Below, one piece after another: positions 10,262-19,996 of a DNA stretch of 64,000 bases; position 1 is the first letter of the stretch, and each line of letters opens with the position of its first letter. The DNA comes from Nosema muscidifuracis (lineage: Eukaryota; Microsporidia; Nosematidae), in NCBI GenBank assembly GCA_028335825.1, contig JAIOKI010000010.1, positions 434,001 to 498,000 on the forward strand. The letters are read 5' to 3'. The notes beneath the pieces were generated by a model. The model saw nothing but the letters and a program-made list of their open reading frames with translations, had not been told where the DNA came from and searched no databases. The position numbers were made by a program, and so were the translations under genes.

Positions 10262-11128
10262 CTATTCTTCTTCATATCTACTAAAAACTTCAAAATATTT
10301 TTCATATTCTTCTTCATTCATTTGTTCTTTATCTTCTTCTGTAATTTCTAAATATTTCTTTGGTACCCCATTAACTATAATAATATCATCTTTATCATTA
10401 TTTTTTTCTGATTTAATAATCTTATCTTGTGATATATTTTCATAAACAATGTTTTCTTGTTTTATTTCGAAATTAGAATCATCTATTAATTGTACAGATT
10501 CTTTTTTAATATCTTCTCTGTTCATACATTCTTTCTTAAACTCTGATAATTGAAAAAAGTCCATTGAAGGTATTTCAAATTTATCAAGTTCTTTTAATAA
10601 TCCAATAATTTCTTGTATATTATTCATAAACTTACCATTTAAAGTATTCTCAACTTCATCAACTACATTCTCTACTAACTCACCTTCACAATAATCACAT
10701 TTAAATACATAATTTGTCATTATTATTTGTGCATCTAAAGCAGAAAATTGTTTATCACATTCTTTACAATAATACCCTTCTTTTACACTATCACGTAACT
10801 TCTCTTCTAATTGTTTATTAATCTTAAATATTTTATATTTTATAATATCACGTACCTCTACATAATTTATATAATAAACTGTACGAAGGTACTGTCTCTT
10901 ATCTTCAAATACTTCTACTTTATTTTCGTACTTGAGTATTTTATCTTCTTTGAGTAATACTAATAACTTATTCACCTCTTTATTATGCATCTTCATAATC
11001 TTTTGTAACTCAGTGTCGTATATTAATATTTTATCAAGGACTATGTCCATTAAAACTATATGATGTGGGTCATAAAACTTACGGACTACTGTTTTTATAA
11101 GTGATCTCATAACTGGTAGATATTCCAT
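10262..11128 (-). CDS. TFA1: Transcription initiation factor TFIIE alpha subunit
   Basis: TFIIE alpha joins the RNA polymerase II pre-initiation complex, recruits TFIIH and stimulates promoter opening. Residues about 1-110 form the extended winged helix. A C4 zinc ribbon follows: Cys121-x2-Cys124 and Cys144-x2-Cys147, the hallmark of the subunit. The C-terminal half is Glu/Lys-rich and ends in an acidic tail (EEEYEKYFEVFSRYEEE) like the TFIIH-binding acidic end of TFIIE alpha. Length 288 versus about 480 in yeast shows strong reduction of the C-terminus. The start is preceded by ATCCCTTAAA on the minus strand. Confidence 0.9.
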   Translation of the reverse strand: MEYLPVMRSLIKTVVRKFYDPHHIVLMDIVLDKILIYDTELQKIMKMHNKEVNKLLVLLKEDKILKYENKVEVFEDKRQYLRTVYYINYVEVRDIIKYKIFKINKQLEEKLRDSVKEGYYCKECDKQFSALDAQIIMTNYVFKCDYCEGELVENVVDEVENTLNGKFMNNIQEIIGLLKELDKFEIPSMDFFQLSEFKKECMNREDIKKESVQLIDDSNFEIKQENIVYENISQDKIIKSEKNNDKDDIIIVNGVPKKYLEITEEDKEQMNEEEYEKYFEVFSRYEEE

Positions 11129-12190
11129 TTTAAGGGATGTTTATGCAAATATTTTTTTATTTATAAATATTTGCATAAATGTTGTATATGTTAATTTGTT
11201 TGTATAGAAACAAATAGTTTATAATAAAAAAAACTTTACCTTTTTCTTTTTACATTATTGAGTTCTTTTAATTTTTAATAAAATTTATGAATATTTTTTT
11301 ATGCTAAAATCTATAATATTAAAATATGTAGAATATTAAAATAAGCTATATTTTATTACTACAACCTATAATTTAATAAATACATTTAAAGTATTAAATA
11401 GATTTTATATTAGTTTTTAAAAGAAATTATAACAATTAGTGAGTTTAAAATAAATATAAGGAACATTTAACTAACTTCCTATTTTGGATTAAATGTTAAA
11501 TTAAATATTATTAATAAATTTCTATAAAAAAAAGTTTTTATGTATTTTTAATTATTTAAAGATTTTTATTTTATGTCTATCAACATTCAATTTTTTTGTC
11601 ATATAAATTAATTTTTTTAAGGTCATGTCAAATATGTCAAGCCAAAAGAAGAAATTGAAGTTTTTGACATTTCAAAAAAGTTAAGTTTTGAAATTTTTGA
11701 AAGTTGATTTATGAAATTTAATTAAAGATGTTTTATAAATCTTTAAATATCAAAGTAAATAATCAAATTTTAAGTGTATAGAAGGAATCTTAAGAATTTT
11801 ATAAAAAATTAAATTATAAAAGTATAGAAAATTTCTTAACACTTTTTTTAAAATAAATTAATTTTTAATTAAAATTTTAACTGTATAGAATAAATTTTTA
11901 AGATTTATTTTAAAGCTATTGAATTTTTAATAAAGTTTATAATAGTAAAGAAATTATTCTTATAGATAAAAGTTTATAATAGTAAAGAAATTATTCTTAT
12001 AAAGAATAAATTTTATAATAGTAAAGAAATTCTTCTTATAGATAATAGTTTATAATAGTAAAGAAATTATTCTCATAAATAATAAAGTATATATTTTCTA
12101 AAGAAATTCTTCTTATAGATAATAGTTTATAATAGTAAAGAAATTCTTTAAAAGGTAATAAAGTATATGATTCATTAAATTTATTATATT
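11129..12190. repeat. 1.06-kb repeat-rich gap, no gene seen
   Basis: Near 11194-11215 an inverted repeat ATTTGTTT-gtatag-AAACAAAT sits 66-87 bases upstream of TFA1. 11600-11900 is A/T-rich with AAGTTTTTGA-type motifs. From 11935 to 12150 a unit of about 38 bases (TTTATAATAGTAAAGAAATT) is repeated about six times up to the NUP53 stop. Confidence 0.65.
11194..11215. promoter_or_regulatory. GTTTG-type palindromic element upstream of TFA1
   Basis: ATTTGTTT, six bases, then AAACAAAT. Similar TTTGTTTG elements lie upstream of several other genes in this window. The sequence is compatible with a forkhead-type core (TGTTT). Function is inferred from position and recurrence only. Confidence 0.35.
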
Positions 12191-12619
12191 TCATTCTCCA
12201 AAGAAATAGGCAAGAATTTTATTAAAAAATCCTTCTTTCTTTAAGAAAATATCTTTGTCTTCTACTATAACATTACAATTATCTCTAAACACACCAATAA
12301 TCTCTCCATTGACATGTCCCTTATTAAGTTTTACAAGTTCATTTTCCCCACTTAAGCAGATAACATTTATCCAATTCTTTCCATACTCGATATGTTCAAC
12401 TTGTGCAACTTCTTTTATTTTCTTTATTACACTTTCTAGATTCTTTTGTGTGAACCCGAATACAGTTATATATTTTTTATTAGGTCTTTTGTGAAGTACT
12501 AGTGATTCTTCGTATAGTGTGTTCTCTGGTATTACAACTTTTCTTTCTACTATTGGTGTTTCTTCAATATTTGGTTGTTCTTTTTCAATATTCTTTTTAA
12601 AAACACGTGGGAGATACAT
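12191..12619 (-). CDS. NUP53: Nucleoporin of the Nup35/Nup53 family
   Basis: An atypical RRM (MPPN domain) at about residues 49-113 starts with YITVFGFTQKN and includes KNWINVICLS and HVNGEIIGVF, the dimerising fold of Nup35/Nup53/Nup59. These proteins link the inner pore ring to the nuclear membrane. The last 15 residues (GFFNKILAYFFGE) form an amphipathic helix like the membrane-binding C-terminus of Nup53. The FG region seen in larger homologues is missing. At 142 residues it is a minimal version. The start follows CCACCCCAA on the minus strand. Confidence 0.85.
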   Translation of the reverse strand: MYLPRVFKKNIEKEQPNIEETPIVERKVVIPENTLYEESLVLHKRPNKKYITVFGFTQKNLESVIKKIKEVAQVEHIEYGKNWINVICLSGENELVKLNKGHVNGEIIGVFRDNCNVIVEDKDIFLKKEGFFNKILAYFFGE

Positions 12620-13920
12620 TTGGGGTGGAAAAACTAGAAATATCTTAGTATTGTAAAATTAGGGCTGTTATTTATATAAAATATATTGATGATATTTTAA
12701 GAAAGAAAATAATAAATTATAAAATGATCACCATCTTGAGAATAGATTTAAAAAATTATTATTTTGAGATTGAAGATAGATTAAAATAAATAAATTAAAT
12801 TTAAAATGTTAAACATCTTATTATTTAAATGTTGATCATCTTAATATTATAAGAATATTTTAATTTATGTATATGTTGATCTTAATATTTTAATTTATGT
12901 ATATGTTGATCTTAATATTTTAATTTATATAAATGTTTACTCTTAATATTTTAATTTATATATATGTTGATCATCTTAAGAATAATAAATATTATGAAGA
13001 TACATTTCTCAATTTAAAATTCTAAACGTCTAAATAATATATTAACTTCAAAAATCTCCAATAAATTTGAAATCAATCAAAACTGACAAATTAACACTAA
13101 AAGTTGATAATTAAATTACTTATTTATAAAAAATATTAGTCATATCATCGATGATTCAGGCATTATAATTATATAAAATATATTATATATTGATAAATTT
13201 TAATATATTAATATTTTTTAATTGATATTTGATGCAATGTGTTTTATAATATAATCATTATTGTTTGTTTATTAAATTTTTTATTTCTAACGATTTTGAA
13301 AAATAAACAAAAAAATATTTATCAAACATAGTAAATATATTTCAAATAAGTAAAATATAACTAAAGCATTAATAAATAATAAACAAGTAAAATATAACTA
13401 AAGCATTAATAAATGATAAACAAGTAAAATATAATTAAAATATATTATCTAATAGACATTATCATTTATTATTATATTATCTCATAAACATTAATATTTA
13501 TTATTATATTATCTAATAAACATTATCATTTATTATTATATTATCTCATAAACATTAATATAATATTTATAAAATATTATTTTTTAGTACTCTTGATTAA
13601 TTATATTTAGTTTAGATGAGTCTTATTATAATTGTCCTTGTTTTATTAAAATATTTCTTATATTATAAAATTAATTATTTCTTTCTAGTTTGTTTTTTAT
13701 TTGCTTATTATATTAATTTATGCATAATTATTTTTTGTTTATTTTTTAAATATTTCTATTTAATCATTTTAATTAACATATTTTTAGACTTAAAATTGTT
13801 TATATGAGTATTTATTGGTCATCAAATATTTTAATTTATTAATATAATCTGTTTTTTAATATCTTATCATCATTTTATATAAATTAAAAAATATAAAATA
13901 AAACTTTTTTTTTTATATCC
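12620..13920. repeat. 1.3-kb repeat-rich gap, no gene supported
   Basis: At 12835-12975, about five copies of a 29-30 base unit (GTTGATCTTAATATTTTAAT). At 13325-13440, a 47-base-type unit (AACAAGTAAAATATAACTAA) occurs three times. At 13445-13565, alternating TTTATTATTATATTATCT and ATAAACATTA units. A 63-codon Ile/Leu/Phe-only plus frame at 13616-13807 looks like random AT sequence and has no CCC context. Confidence 0.65.
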
Positions 13921-14361
13921 ATGCGGTACCAAAAAGAAATTAAATTTATGCATAAGCATAAAATGGTAGACCACACTAGAAGAAGACATGAAGATATTTC
14001 AGATCGAATTATGAAAAAAATAATTTCTAGATATCTTGAAAGTAGTATTTACATATCATCCTTGTTAGAACTAAAAAATATTGTTCCTTTGTATCTTATT
14101 TGCGGGTTTATTTATTTAAGAAGATATTTAAAAAATGTTAGAAATAAAATAAAAGATTCTGTTCTTACTAAATTATTTTTAACTTGTTGTTGGATTGGTG
14201 TTAAGAATTTTAATGATATGCATGTAACTTGTCACGAATTTTTAGATAATTATAAATGTGACCATAGAGAGATAGCATATATTGAAGCACATATATTATC
14301 AAGTTTAAATTATGATATAAATATCAGCTATAGAGAATTTGTTAAATGGGATGAGGTCTAA
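13921..14361 (+). CDS. Cyclin-box protein, Pho80/Pcl-like
   Basis: A single cyclin fold is visible. Helix 1 region at about 40-60 (ESSIYISSLLELKNIVPLYL), then IYLRRYLKN, then LFLTCCWIGVKNFND, and the typical EIAYIEAHILSSLNYDINIS close at about 115-135, where cyclins have L-E-x-x-x-L-x-x-L-x-Y-x-L. This arrangement fits Pho80/Pcl-type cyclins that activate Pho85-like kinases. At 146 residues it is a one-domain cyclin with no regulatory tails. ATG 13921 follows ATATCC. The partner kinase is not in the window. Confidence 0.8.
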   Translation: MRYQKEIKFMHKHKMVDHTRRRHEDISDRIMKKIISRYLESSIYISSLLELKNIVPLYLICGFIYLRRYLKNVRNKIKDSVLTKLFLTCCWIGVKNFNDMHVTCHEFLDNYKCDHREIAYIEAHILSSLNYDINISYREFVKWDEV

Positions 14362-14497
14362 TTTAATAGATAAGAGGAGAGTAATAGAATTAAATTAATT
14401 TATTAATTTCTCCTTTTTGTTATACTTATTTGTTAATAGTAGATGATTGTTATTAATTAAAATTAAGTGATATTCTTTAACAAATAAGAATTATTTC

Positions 14498-14845
14498 TTT
14501 TTTAAGAAAGTTATCTTCTTTAATAAATAAGAATTATTGTCTTTATTCAATAAGAAAGTGATTGTAATCAACAAATAAGAATCATTGTCTATTTTTAAGA
14601 AAGTGATTGCAATTAATCAATAGAAATTAACACTCTTAAATTAATAAGAAAATGATTGTAATTAAATTAAGACAATGATATTTATTTTTTAAATAAGATA
14701 ACTTTTATATTAAATTAAGACAATAATTTTTATTTGTTAAAGAAGATAACTTTCTTAAAAAAAGACAATGATATTTATTTATTAAAGAAGATAACTTTCT
14801 TAAAAAAAGACAATAATTCTTATTTGCTAAAGAAGATAACTTTTA
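14498..14845. repeat. Inverted family of tandem repeat units
   Basis: On the left (14498-14545) a unit reads TTAAGAAAGTTATCTTCTTT then AATAAATAAGAATTATTGTC. On the right, about 14680-14845 carries several copies in reverse complement, for example GACAATAATTCTTATTTGCT then AAAGAAGATAACTTTT at 14809-14843. Left and right copies match over 35-47 bases with 2-4 differences. A transcript across the region could fold into an imperfect hairpin with a long loop. Confidence 0.75.
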
Positions 14846-15006
14846 TATTAAATTAAGAATGAAAATATAAATCTACTTGAATTATTAGCTATGTACAATT
14901 AACTTCAAAATAATTATAAATGTTTAAAATAAAAAATATTGAAAAATTTGGTAAAAGAGAACAAATAAATTAAAATTATGAAATTGAAGAATTAAATGAT
15001 TGTAGT

Positions 15007-15026
15007 TTTGTTTGTTAACAAACAAA
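15007..15026. promoter_or_regulatory. Perfect 20-bp palindrome TTTGTTTGTTAACAAACAAA
   Basis: Perfect self-complement centred on GTTAAC. It contains the same TTTGTTTG word found upstream of several genes but stands about 650 bases from the nearest gene. It may bind a dimeric regulator or be chance. Confidence 0.4.
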
Positions 15027-15985
15027 TAAAAAATTAATAAATTATAAAATTGAAATACTTTCTAAGTGATAAATTAAATTAAATTTAAAAAATTTGCATT
15101 TCGTTTTCTAATTCTTATTTCACGAATTTGATTATAGAAAAATGTTTTTAAGATATAAACTTTTTATTTGTATATCAAAATTATATTCTTTAATAAAAAA
15201 TATTTATCAAAAATATAAATTAATTTATGATGACTAAAGTTATATAATAAGTGTCATAATATCATCATTTATATTAAAGAAATTTATCCATTAATACTAA
15301 TAGATAAATATGTGGTATCCAAATTCAATAATATTAATATCATTAAGATGAGATATCAATTTTTTCTAAAAATATGATTATTTATATATATCTAATACAT
15401 TATTTTATCAATAGATATTTTATACACTTTATATTAATAGATATTTTATAAATTATATCATCAATAGATATTTTATAAATAGATATCTTATAAATTATAT
15501 TATGTAATACACTTCTTATAAATTATATCATCAATAGATATTTTAAAAATTATTTCATACACATCTTATAAATTATATCATCAATAGATATTTTATACAC
15601 TATATATTAATAGATATAAAAAACTATACGTTGAGTTTATTTTTACAAAAACATGTATTTTATTATATTTTTATTTTTCTAAATATTCATGTCGTATTCA
15701 TTTTTGAGTCAGAGCTACGATTTGTTAACAAATGTTGAGATATTATTGGCCACTGGATAAATTTATATTTACATCCAATTAATAAAAGAAAAAAGAATGA
15801 ATAAATTATTTATAAATAAATATTTGCAAAAATTCTTATTTATGTTAATATAAAATTGAAATATAAATTAAAAATATTCTACTAAATTAATTTTTTAAAA
15901 AGAAAACAATTCTTAATTAAGTACATCAGTTGTAATTTTTAATATAAAAACTCTAAAATTTAAGTATCATTAATATTTCTATGTT

Positions 15986-16768
15986 TTATCTTTTAAGATA
16001 TATGTAATATATTAAGAGAATAGCAATAGATGCCATAAGCACTTCATTAAAAAAAAATACTGGTTCTTCTACAAATCCATACTTCATCATTAAAGGGATT
16101 AAACATGATGTATATAGTAAACTTAATGAAGACATTAAAAGAGTTGATATTTTATAATATTTCATTCTATCGGTCATTCTTCTATAAAGTATTTTATCTA
16201 CAAACATAACTATAATTTTAGTAAGAAATAATATTGAATATAAACTTGGTGAGACAATAATTAGATCAAACAAAATTATCAGAACTGCACAAATAACTGC
16301 GGTAGATTTTAGAGCTTCAATTATTTCTGAAATTAGATGAGCTTTTATGATTTGTAAATCTAGACTAACTTTAAAATTGTAAATATGATAAGCGACATGC
16401 GATTCTTCTTTCTGAAACATCAAAAGAAGAATATAACTGGATAATTTAAGTAATAAATATACAATTATTCCTGGTGAAAAAGTTAATCTATATCCTAAAT
16501 AAAGCCATATGATCATTGATATTATTTTGATAACTTTAATTTGTACAATATTATTGAGTGTTTTCTTAAAATAGAAACTAGAGAAATAATATACATCCAT
16601 AATGAGAATAAGTTTACCAAATATTAACATGTAAGAGAATCCATATAACTCGTAAATAGAATAATTAGACTGGTATATTCTTTGTAGACTATTCTGGGTA
16701 TTAAAAGCTTCTAACGATATTATAAGTATATGTGATAAGAAGTATAAAGATATATTTAAAGTTGACAT
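15986..16768 (-). CDS. Multi-pass membrane protein of unknown function
   Basis: 260 residues with about six to seven hydrophobic segments (near 3-20, 42-65, 78-95, 98-117, 150-172, 174-192, 205-228 and 235-256), separated by short charged loops such as KEESH and RRMTDRMKYYK. No sequence motif lets me name a family. The start has a weaker context, with ACCC about 17 bases before the ATG and a GTTTGTTTGTTTG run about 45 bases upstream (16815-16827). The fairly even residue mix argues that it is real. Confidence 0.7.
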   Translation of the reverse strand: MSTLNISLYFLSHILIISLEAFNTQNSLQRIYQSNYSIYELYGFSYMLIFGKLILIMDVYYFSSFYFKKTLNNIVQIKVIKIISMIIWLYLGYRLTFSPGIIVYLLLKLSSYILLLMFQKEESHVAYHIYNFKVSLDLQIIKAHLISEIIEALKSTAVICAVLIILFDLIIVSPSLYSILFLTKIIVMFVDKILYRRMTDRMKYYKISTLLMSSLSLLYTSCLIPLMMKYGFVEEPVFFFNEVLMASIAILLIYYIYLKR

Positions 16769-17992
16769 TTAATATAAAAAAATATGGGTATACGTTCTAT
16801 ATAAAAGTTTCTGTTTGTTTGTTTGATAAATAAATTATCTTTTAAATATTAAAAATGAGAAACTTATGAATTTTTATCAGTATATTACTTATATTAAATT
16901 TTCATTAATTTGTTATCAGTATATTTATTAATTTTTATTAATAGTTATCAATTTATTTATTTTATTAATTATGATTAATTGTTATCAGTATAATTTAAAT
17001 TATAATTAATTTGTTATCAATATCTTTATTAATTATGATTAATTTGTTATCAATATATTTTAAATTATAATTAATTCTATCTGATTTCTTAATCATTGAT
17101 TAAATCAAAACGACAAATCTTTAAAAAATTACTTAAAAATATTTAACTAGTATAATTTTGTAAGATTATTTTTAAATTTATTATCAATATTAGAAATTTA
17201 TACTCTTTTTAATTTAATTATAGTTAATAAAAATTAAAATTATACTTTTTTAATTTAGTTATGTTTTTTTATAAATTAAATATTAACTATTTTTTATAAC
17301 ACTTTATTATCAGTTATAATATTAATTATGAGATGAATTTGAAATATTTTTTTGACATATATTAGTACAAAAAAATTATTGTAAGTCTATAGAAATTATC
17401 TTCTAATAAATATTATTTTATCCTATTAATAATAAAATATATATACATTTAAAATCTTATTCCTCAATTAGCAGATTATTTAAATAATAATTTTGGGTAA
17501 TCAACCAATAATATTTGATTGGGAACATGGTAAAAATGGAGGCGAAAAAATTGTAAATAAAGTAGTTAATACAATTTTTTTGACCCTTATATTTTTTTAA
17601 ATTTTGATAAAAAATAAGTTGAATAATTGTTGTGATAAAATAATTTGTTTTATTCTAAATATTTTAAAATTGTTAAGTCGCTTTTTTTCGAGTTTTGAAT
17701 AAAATAAAGTTTTATATTAAATGTGATATAAAACAAAAACAGCCCTGTAAGAAATTAAAAAGCTACGGGTTTTCAAAAATAAATAATAATGACATAATCA
17801 TAGCAAGCATACTTTCAAATTAGTAGGATTATCTTGTCTTTGAATAAAAAAATTACATAAATTTATTTTTTAATCCTAATAACATAAGAGTTATATTTTA
17901 TGGTCGTTTACCTTGAGATTATATTGATTGGTTATTTGCTTAAAATATACTATTTTTATTAAAAAAATAAATATCACAAAAAAAGGAAAAAT
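16769..17992. other. 1.2-kb gap, partly repetitive, no gene seen
   Basis: 16860-17080 contains repeated TTAATTTGTTATCAATAT-type units. 17470-17790 is more varied than usual: it includes TTTGATTGGGAACATGG, a GTCGCTTTTTTTCGAG stretch and a possible stem made by AAAACAGCCCTG and CTACGGGTTTT at about 17735-17776. No open frame of useful length is present. A small structured RNA is possible but unsupported. Confidence 0.5.
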
Positions 17993-18979
17993 TTAATTTT
18001 GTGGGAAGTTAACATCCTTTCTCAATAAATCAAGTGCGTAATTAATATCACCTCTTGCTTTTATTAGTGCATCAAGATTTTCCTCTTCATTCGTAAATCC
18101 CATATCTTTAAGAGCTCCCATTTGTTGAGTAAATTGAGCTTTATATTGATCACGAGTTAAAACAGGTGATTGTGGCTGTGGTGAGCCATAATTCATACTA
18201 GGATATCCTCCATATGGATTATACATGTTTTGTTGGGGTGGATATCCATAAGGTGGCATCTGTTGATGCATTCCACCTGACATTTGATTAATCCTATCCA
18301 AAAGAGAAGGATCATTCTGAAGCATTTTAAATGCACTCATAGTTGATTGCTTAAAACTTTCTTTCATTTCGGGACTAAGTCCAGCTGTTTGCATTTCAAT
18401 CATCTGATCAAATAAAGCAGGGTTGTTAATAACCATATCAATCATTTCTTTAGACATCTTTAAATTCATAGGAGAGTTCATTGGTGGATACCCCATTTGT
18501 GGATTGTATCCCATCTGTGGTGAATAACCCATTTGGGGAGAGTTCATTGGTGGATATCCCATTTGAGGAGGATACATTTGTGGGTAACCCATTGGTTGTT
18601 GTGGAGGGTATCCATTACCTGAATAGGGGTTCTGAGGGGGAGCAGGTTGCTGAAAAGATTGATTATAAGGATTGAATGCTTTTTGCTCATTAGTATAAGG
18701 ATTAGGTTCTTTATTTTCACTCTTATTCAAATTACTCTTAGTTTCTTTAAGTACAAAAATTCTTACACCTTCATCAGATTCAGAAATATATTCACTCAAT
18801 TTACTTCCTGCATCAAGTTTCTTCTGTTTAACATATAGTATTTGCTTATCAGAAGTAATTTTCTTACCTTCAGGCATTTTCTCCTCAATAATCTTTTTAA
18901 GATCTTCTATTGTAATATTTATGTCTGGTACATCAATACTGATTGTTATTCCTCCTGTTACGACAGATAGTTTAACCAT
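17993..18979 (-). CDS. DSK2: Ubiquilin/Dsk2-type ubiquitin shuttle protein
   Basis: It binds ubiquitinated clients by its C-terminal UBA and the proteasome by its N-terminal ubiquitin-like domain, so it partners functionally with Rpt4 and the USP here. Order: ubiquitin-like domain (about 1-80), a Pro/Tyr/Met/Gln/Gly-rich repeat of the GYPPMNSPQM type (about 105-180), an STI1-like methionine-rich segment (about 180-250, PALFDQMIEM and MQLNDPSLLDRI-like), a second Pro/Tyr stretch, and a UBA (about 280-325, LKDMGFTNEEENLDALI). The frame extends 28 codons upstream. I chose ATG 18979 because CCCCTAAT lies immediately before it and the UBL starts there. The PQM repeat probably grew by slippage. Confidence 0.9.
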   Translation of the reverse strand: MVKLSVVTGGITISIDVPDINITIEDLKKIIEEKMPEGKKITSDKQILYVKQKKLDAGSKLSEYISESDEGVRIFVLKETKSNLNKSENKEPNPYTNEQKAFNPYNQSFQQPAPPQNPYSGNGYPPQQPMGYPQMYPPQMGYPPMNSPQMGYSPQMGYNPQMGYPPMNSPMNLKMSKEMIDMVINNPALFDQMIEMQTAGLSPEMKESFKQSTMSAFKMLQNDPSLLDRINQMSGGMHQQMPPYGYPPQQNMYNPYGGYPSMNYGSPQPQSPVLTRDQYKAQFTQQMGALKDMGFTNEEENLDALIKARGDINYALDLLRKDVNFPQN

Positions 18980-18987
18980 ATTAGGGG
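18980..18987 (-). promoter_or_regulatory. CCC start context deciding the DSK2 start
   Basis: Read on the minus strand, CCCCTAAT abuts the ATG at 18979. The upstream in-frame ATG at 19063 has no such context. Confidence 0.7.
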
Positions 18988-19129
18988 TTGTTTTTTCGTT
19001 TTTATATTTCAATAAGTGTTTTGATTTAACAAACAAATATCCAATTATAATCACAAAATTCAAATTTGTATCATTAGTTCAAACTTTTAGTAAGAATGTA
19101 TAATATATTAAATAAAAAATTTACCTATT

Positions 19130-19945
19130 TTAAGAAAGAAATTTTAAGTTTATTTTGTAAATTTTTTTAGCATAAAATATTGCCATAAGCAAAAATTCAT
19201 CAAAAACATCCATTCCATAAACTAGACCTCCTTTATCAAAAACATGTAACAAATCAAAATTAGAAGACAAAATTTTAACTCCTTCGTACATACAACTTAT
19301 ATAGTACAGATCCTTAAGAAATTTAATTCTCCATACACCTCCACCTATAAAATGTTTTGAAATAATTTCGAAATTGAAAATTTTATAGATATTCTCATCA
19401 TAACTTCCAATAAGCAACATTTCTTCACGAACTAATAAAGAAGTCACACCTTGATCAAATTTAATACTTTTATGTATTGATTTAGTTTCTAGATCTATAA
19501 AATAAAGAATAGAGTCTTCACCACCACATACAAGGTATGATAGATAAAAAATATTGGTCCATAATATATCATTAGATACATTTATAGAATATTTTAAATT
19601 TAAACATAAATCGTAAACATCAATTGAACCTCTGCTTGTACAAACAAACAAATCGTTATTATGTATATACATAAAAGTATTTAGATAATCAGTCTTTGAT
19701 TTATTAATTTCATTTAGAAATAGATCGTATTTAATTATAGAATTAGATGTGCATGCATATAAATATTCTGAATGTATTTTAATATCAAATGTGCCAGATG
19801 TAATGCATGATCGAATATGTTCCATAGAATTTGTAAACATTTCTATATTACCAGTACGTTTTCCATCATTAATTTCATAACTCCCTGTATAGACTTTATT
19901 TTTATAAGATAAAATTACATCTACTTGTGATGAAGATATTATCAT
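19130..19945 (-). CDS. DPH7: Diphthine methyl ester esterase Dph7 (WDR85-like beta-propeller)
   Basis: Dph7 removes the methyl ester from the diphthine intermediate on elongation factor 2, letting Dph6 finish diphthamide. The protein is a degenerate WD40 propeller of 271 residues. The diagnostic part is the sixth-blade region: GSYDENIYKI followed by GGGVWRIKFL, then CMYEGVKILSS and YGMDVF, which matches the Dph7 signature G-G-G-V-W-R-x-K-x-H closely apart from the histidine. It is divergent from NAR1 with 51 bases between starts, an apt pairing because Dph1-Dph2 need Fe-S clusters made with CIA factors. The start follows ATCCCTTCG. Confidence 0.85.
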   Translation of the reverse strand: MIISSSQVDVILSYKNKVYTGSYEINDGKRTGNIEMFTNSMEHIRSCITSGTFDIKIHSEYLYACTSNSIIKYDLFLNEINKSKTDYLNTFMYIHNNDLFVCTSRGSIDVYDLCLNLKYSINVSNDILWTNIFYLSYLVCGGEDSILYFIDLETKSIHKSIKFDQGVTSLLVREEMLLIGSYDENIYKIFNFEIISKHFIGGGVWRIKFLKDLYYISCMYEGVKILSSNFDLLHVFDKGGLVYGMDVFDEFLLMAIFYAKKIYKINLKFLS

Positions 19946-19996
19946 CGAAGGGATAATTTATTTTTAAGTACAAGATGATTTAAATATTTTAACCCT
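19946..19996. promoter_or_regulatory. 51-base shared divergent promoter of DPH7 and NAR1
   Basis: Both start contexts fall inside: GGG at 19950-19952 (CCC for DPH7) and AACCCT just before the NAR1 ATG. Only about 40 AT-rich bases remain between them, so transcription signals must overlap. Confidence 0.6.

Larger units (their letters stand above)
14362..15985. repeat. 1.6-kb repeat-rich gap with inverted tandem arrays, no gene seen
   Basis: 14466-14845 holds the inverted tandem family described separately. 15007-15026 is a 20-bp palindrome. At 15420-15620 a unit near TATCATCAATAGATATTTTA recurs about six times. 15690-15760 is slightly less AT-rich, with GTCAGAGCTACGATTTGTT, but has no open frame. 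Confidence 0.6.

Noticed and set aside
13616-13807. 63-codon plus frame rich in Ile, Leu and Phe
   Set aside because: Composition is what random AT-rich DNA gives; no start context and no other evidence.
17735-17776. Structured RNA from the AAAACAGCCCTG / CTACGGGTTTT pairing
   Set aside because: The stem needs bulges and mismatches and there is no supporting conserved motif; kept only as a note in the spacer entry.
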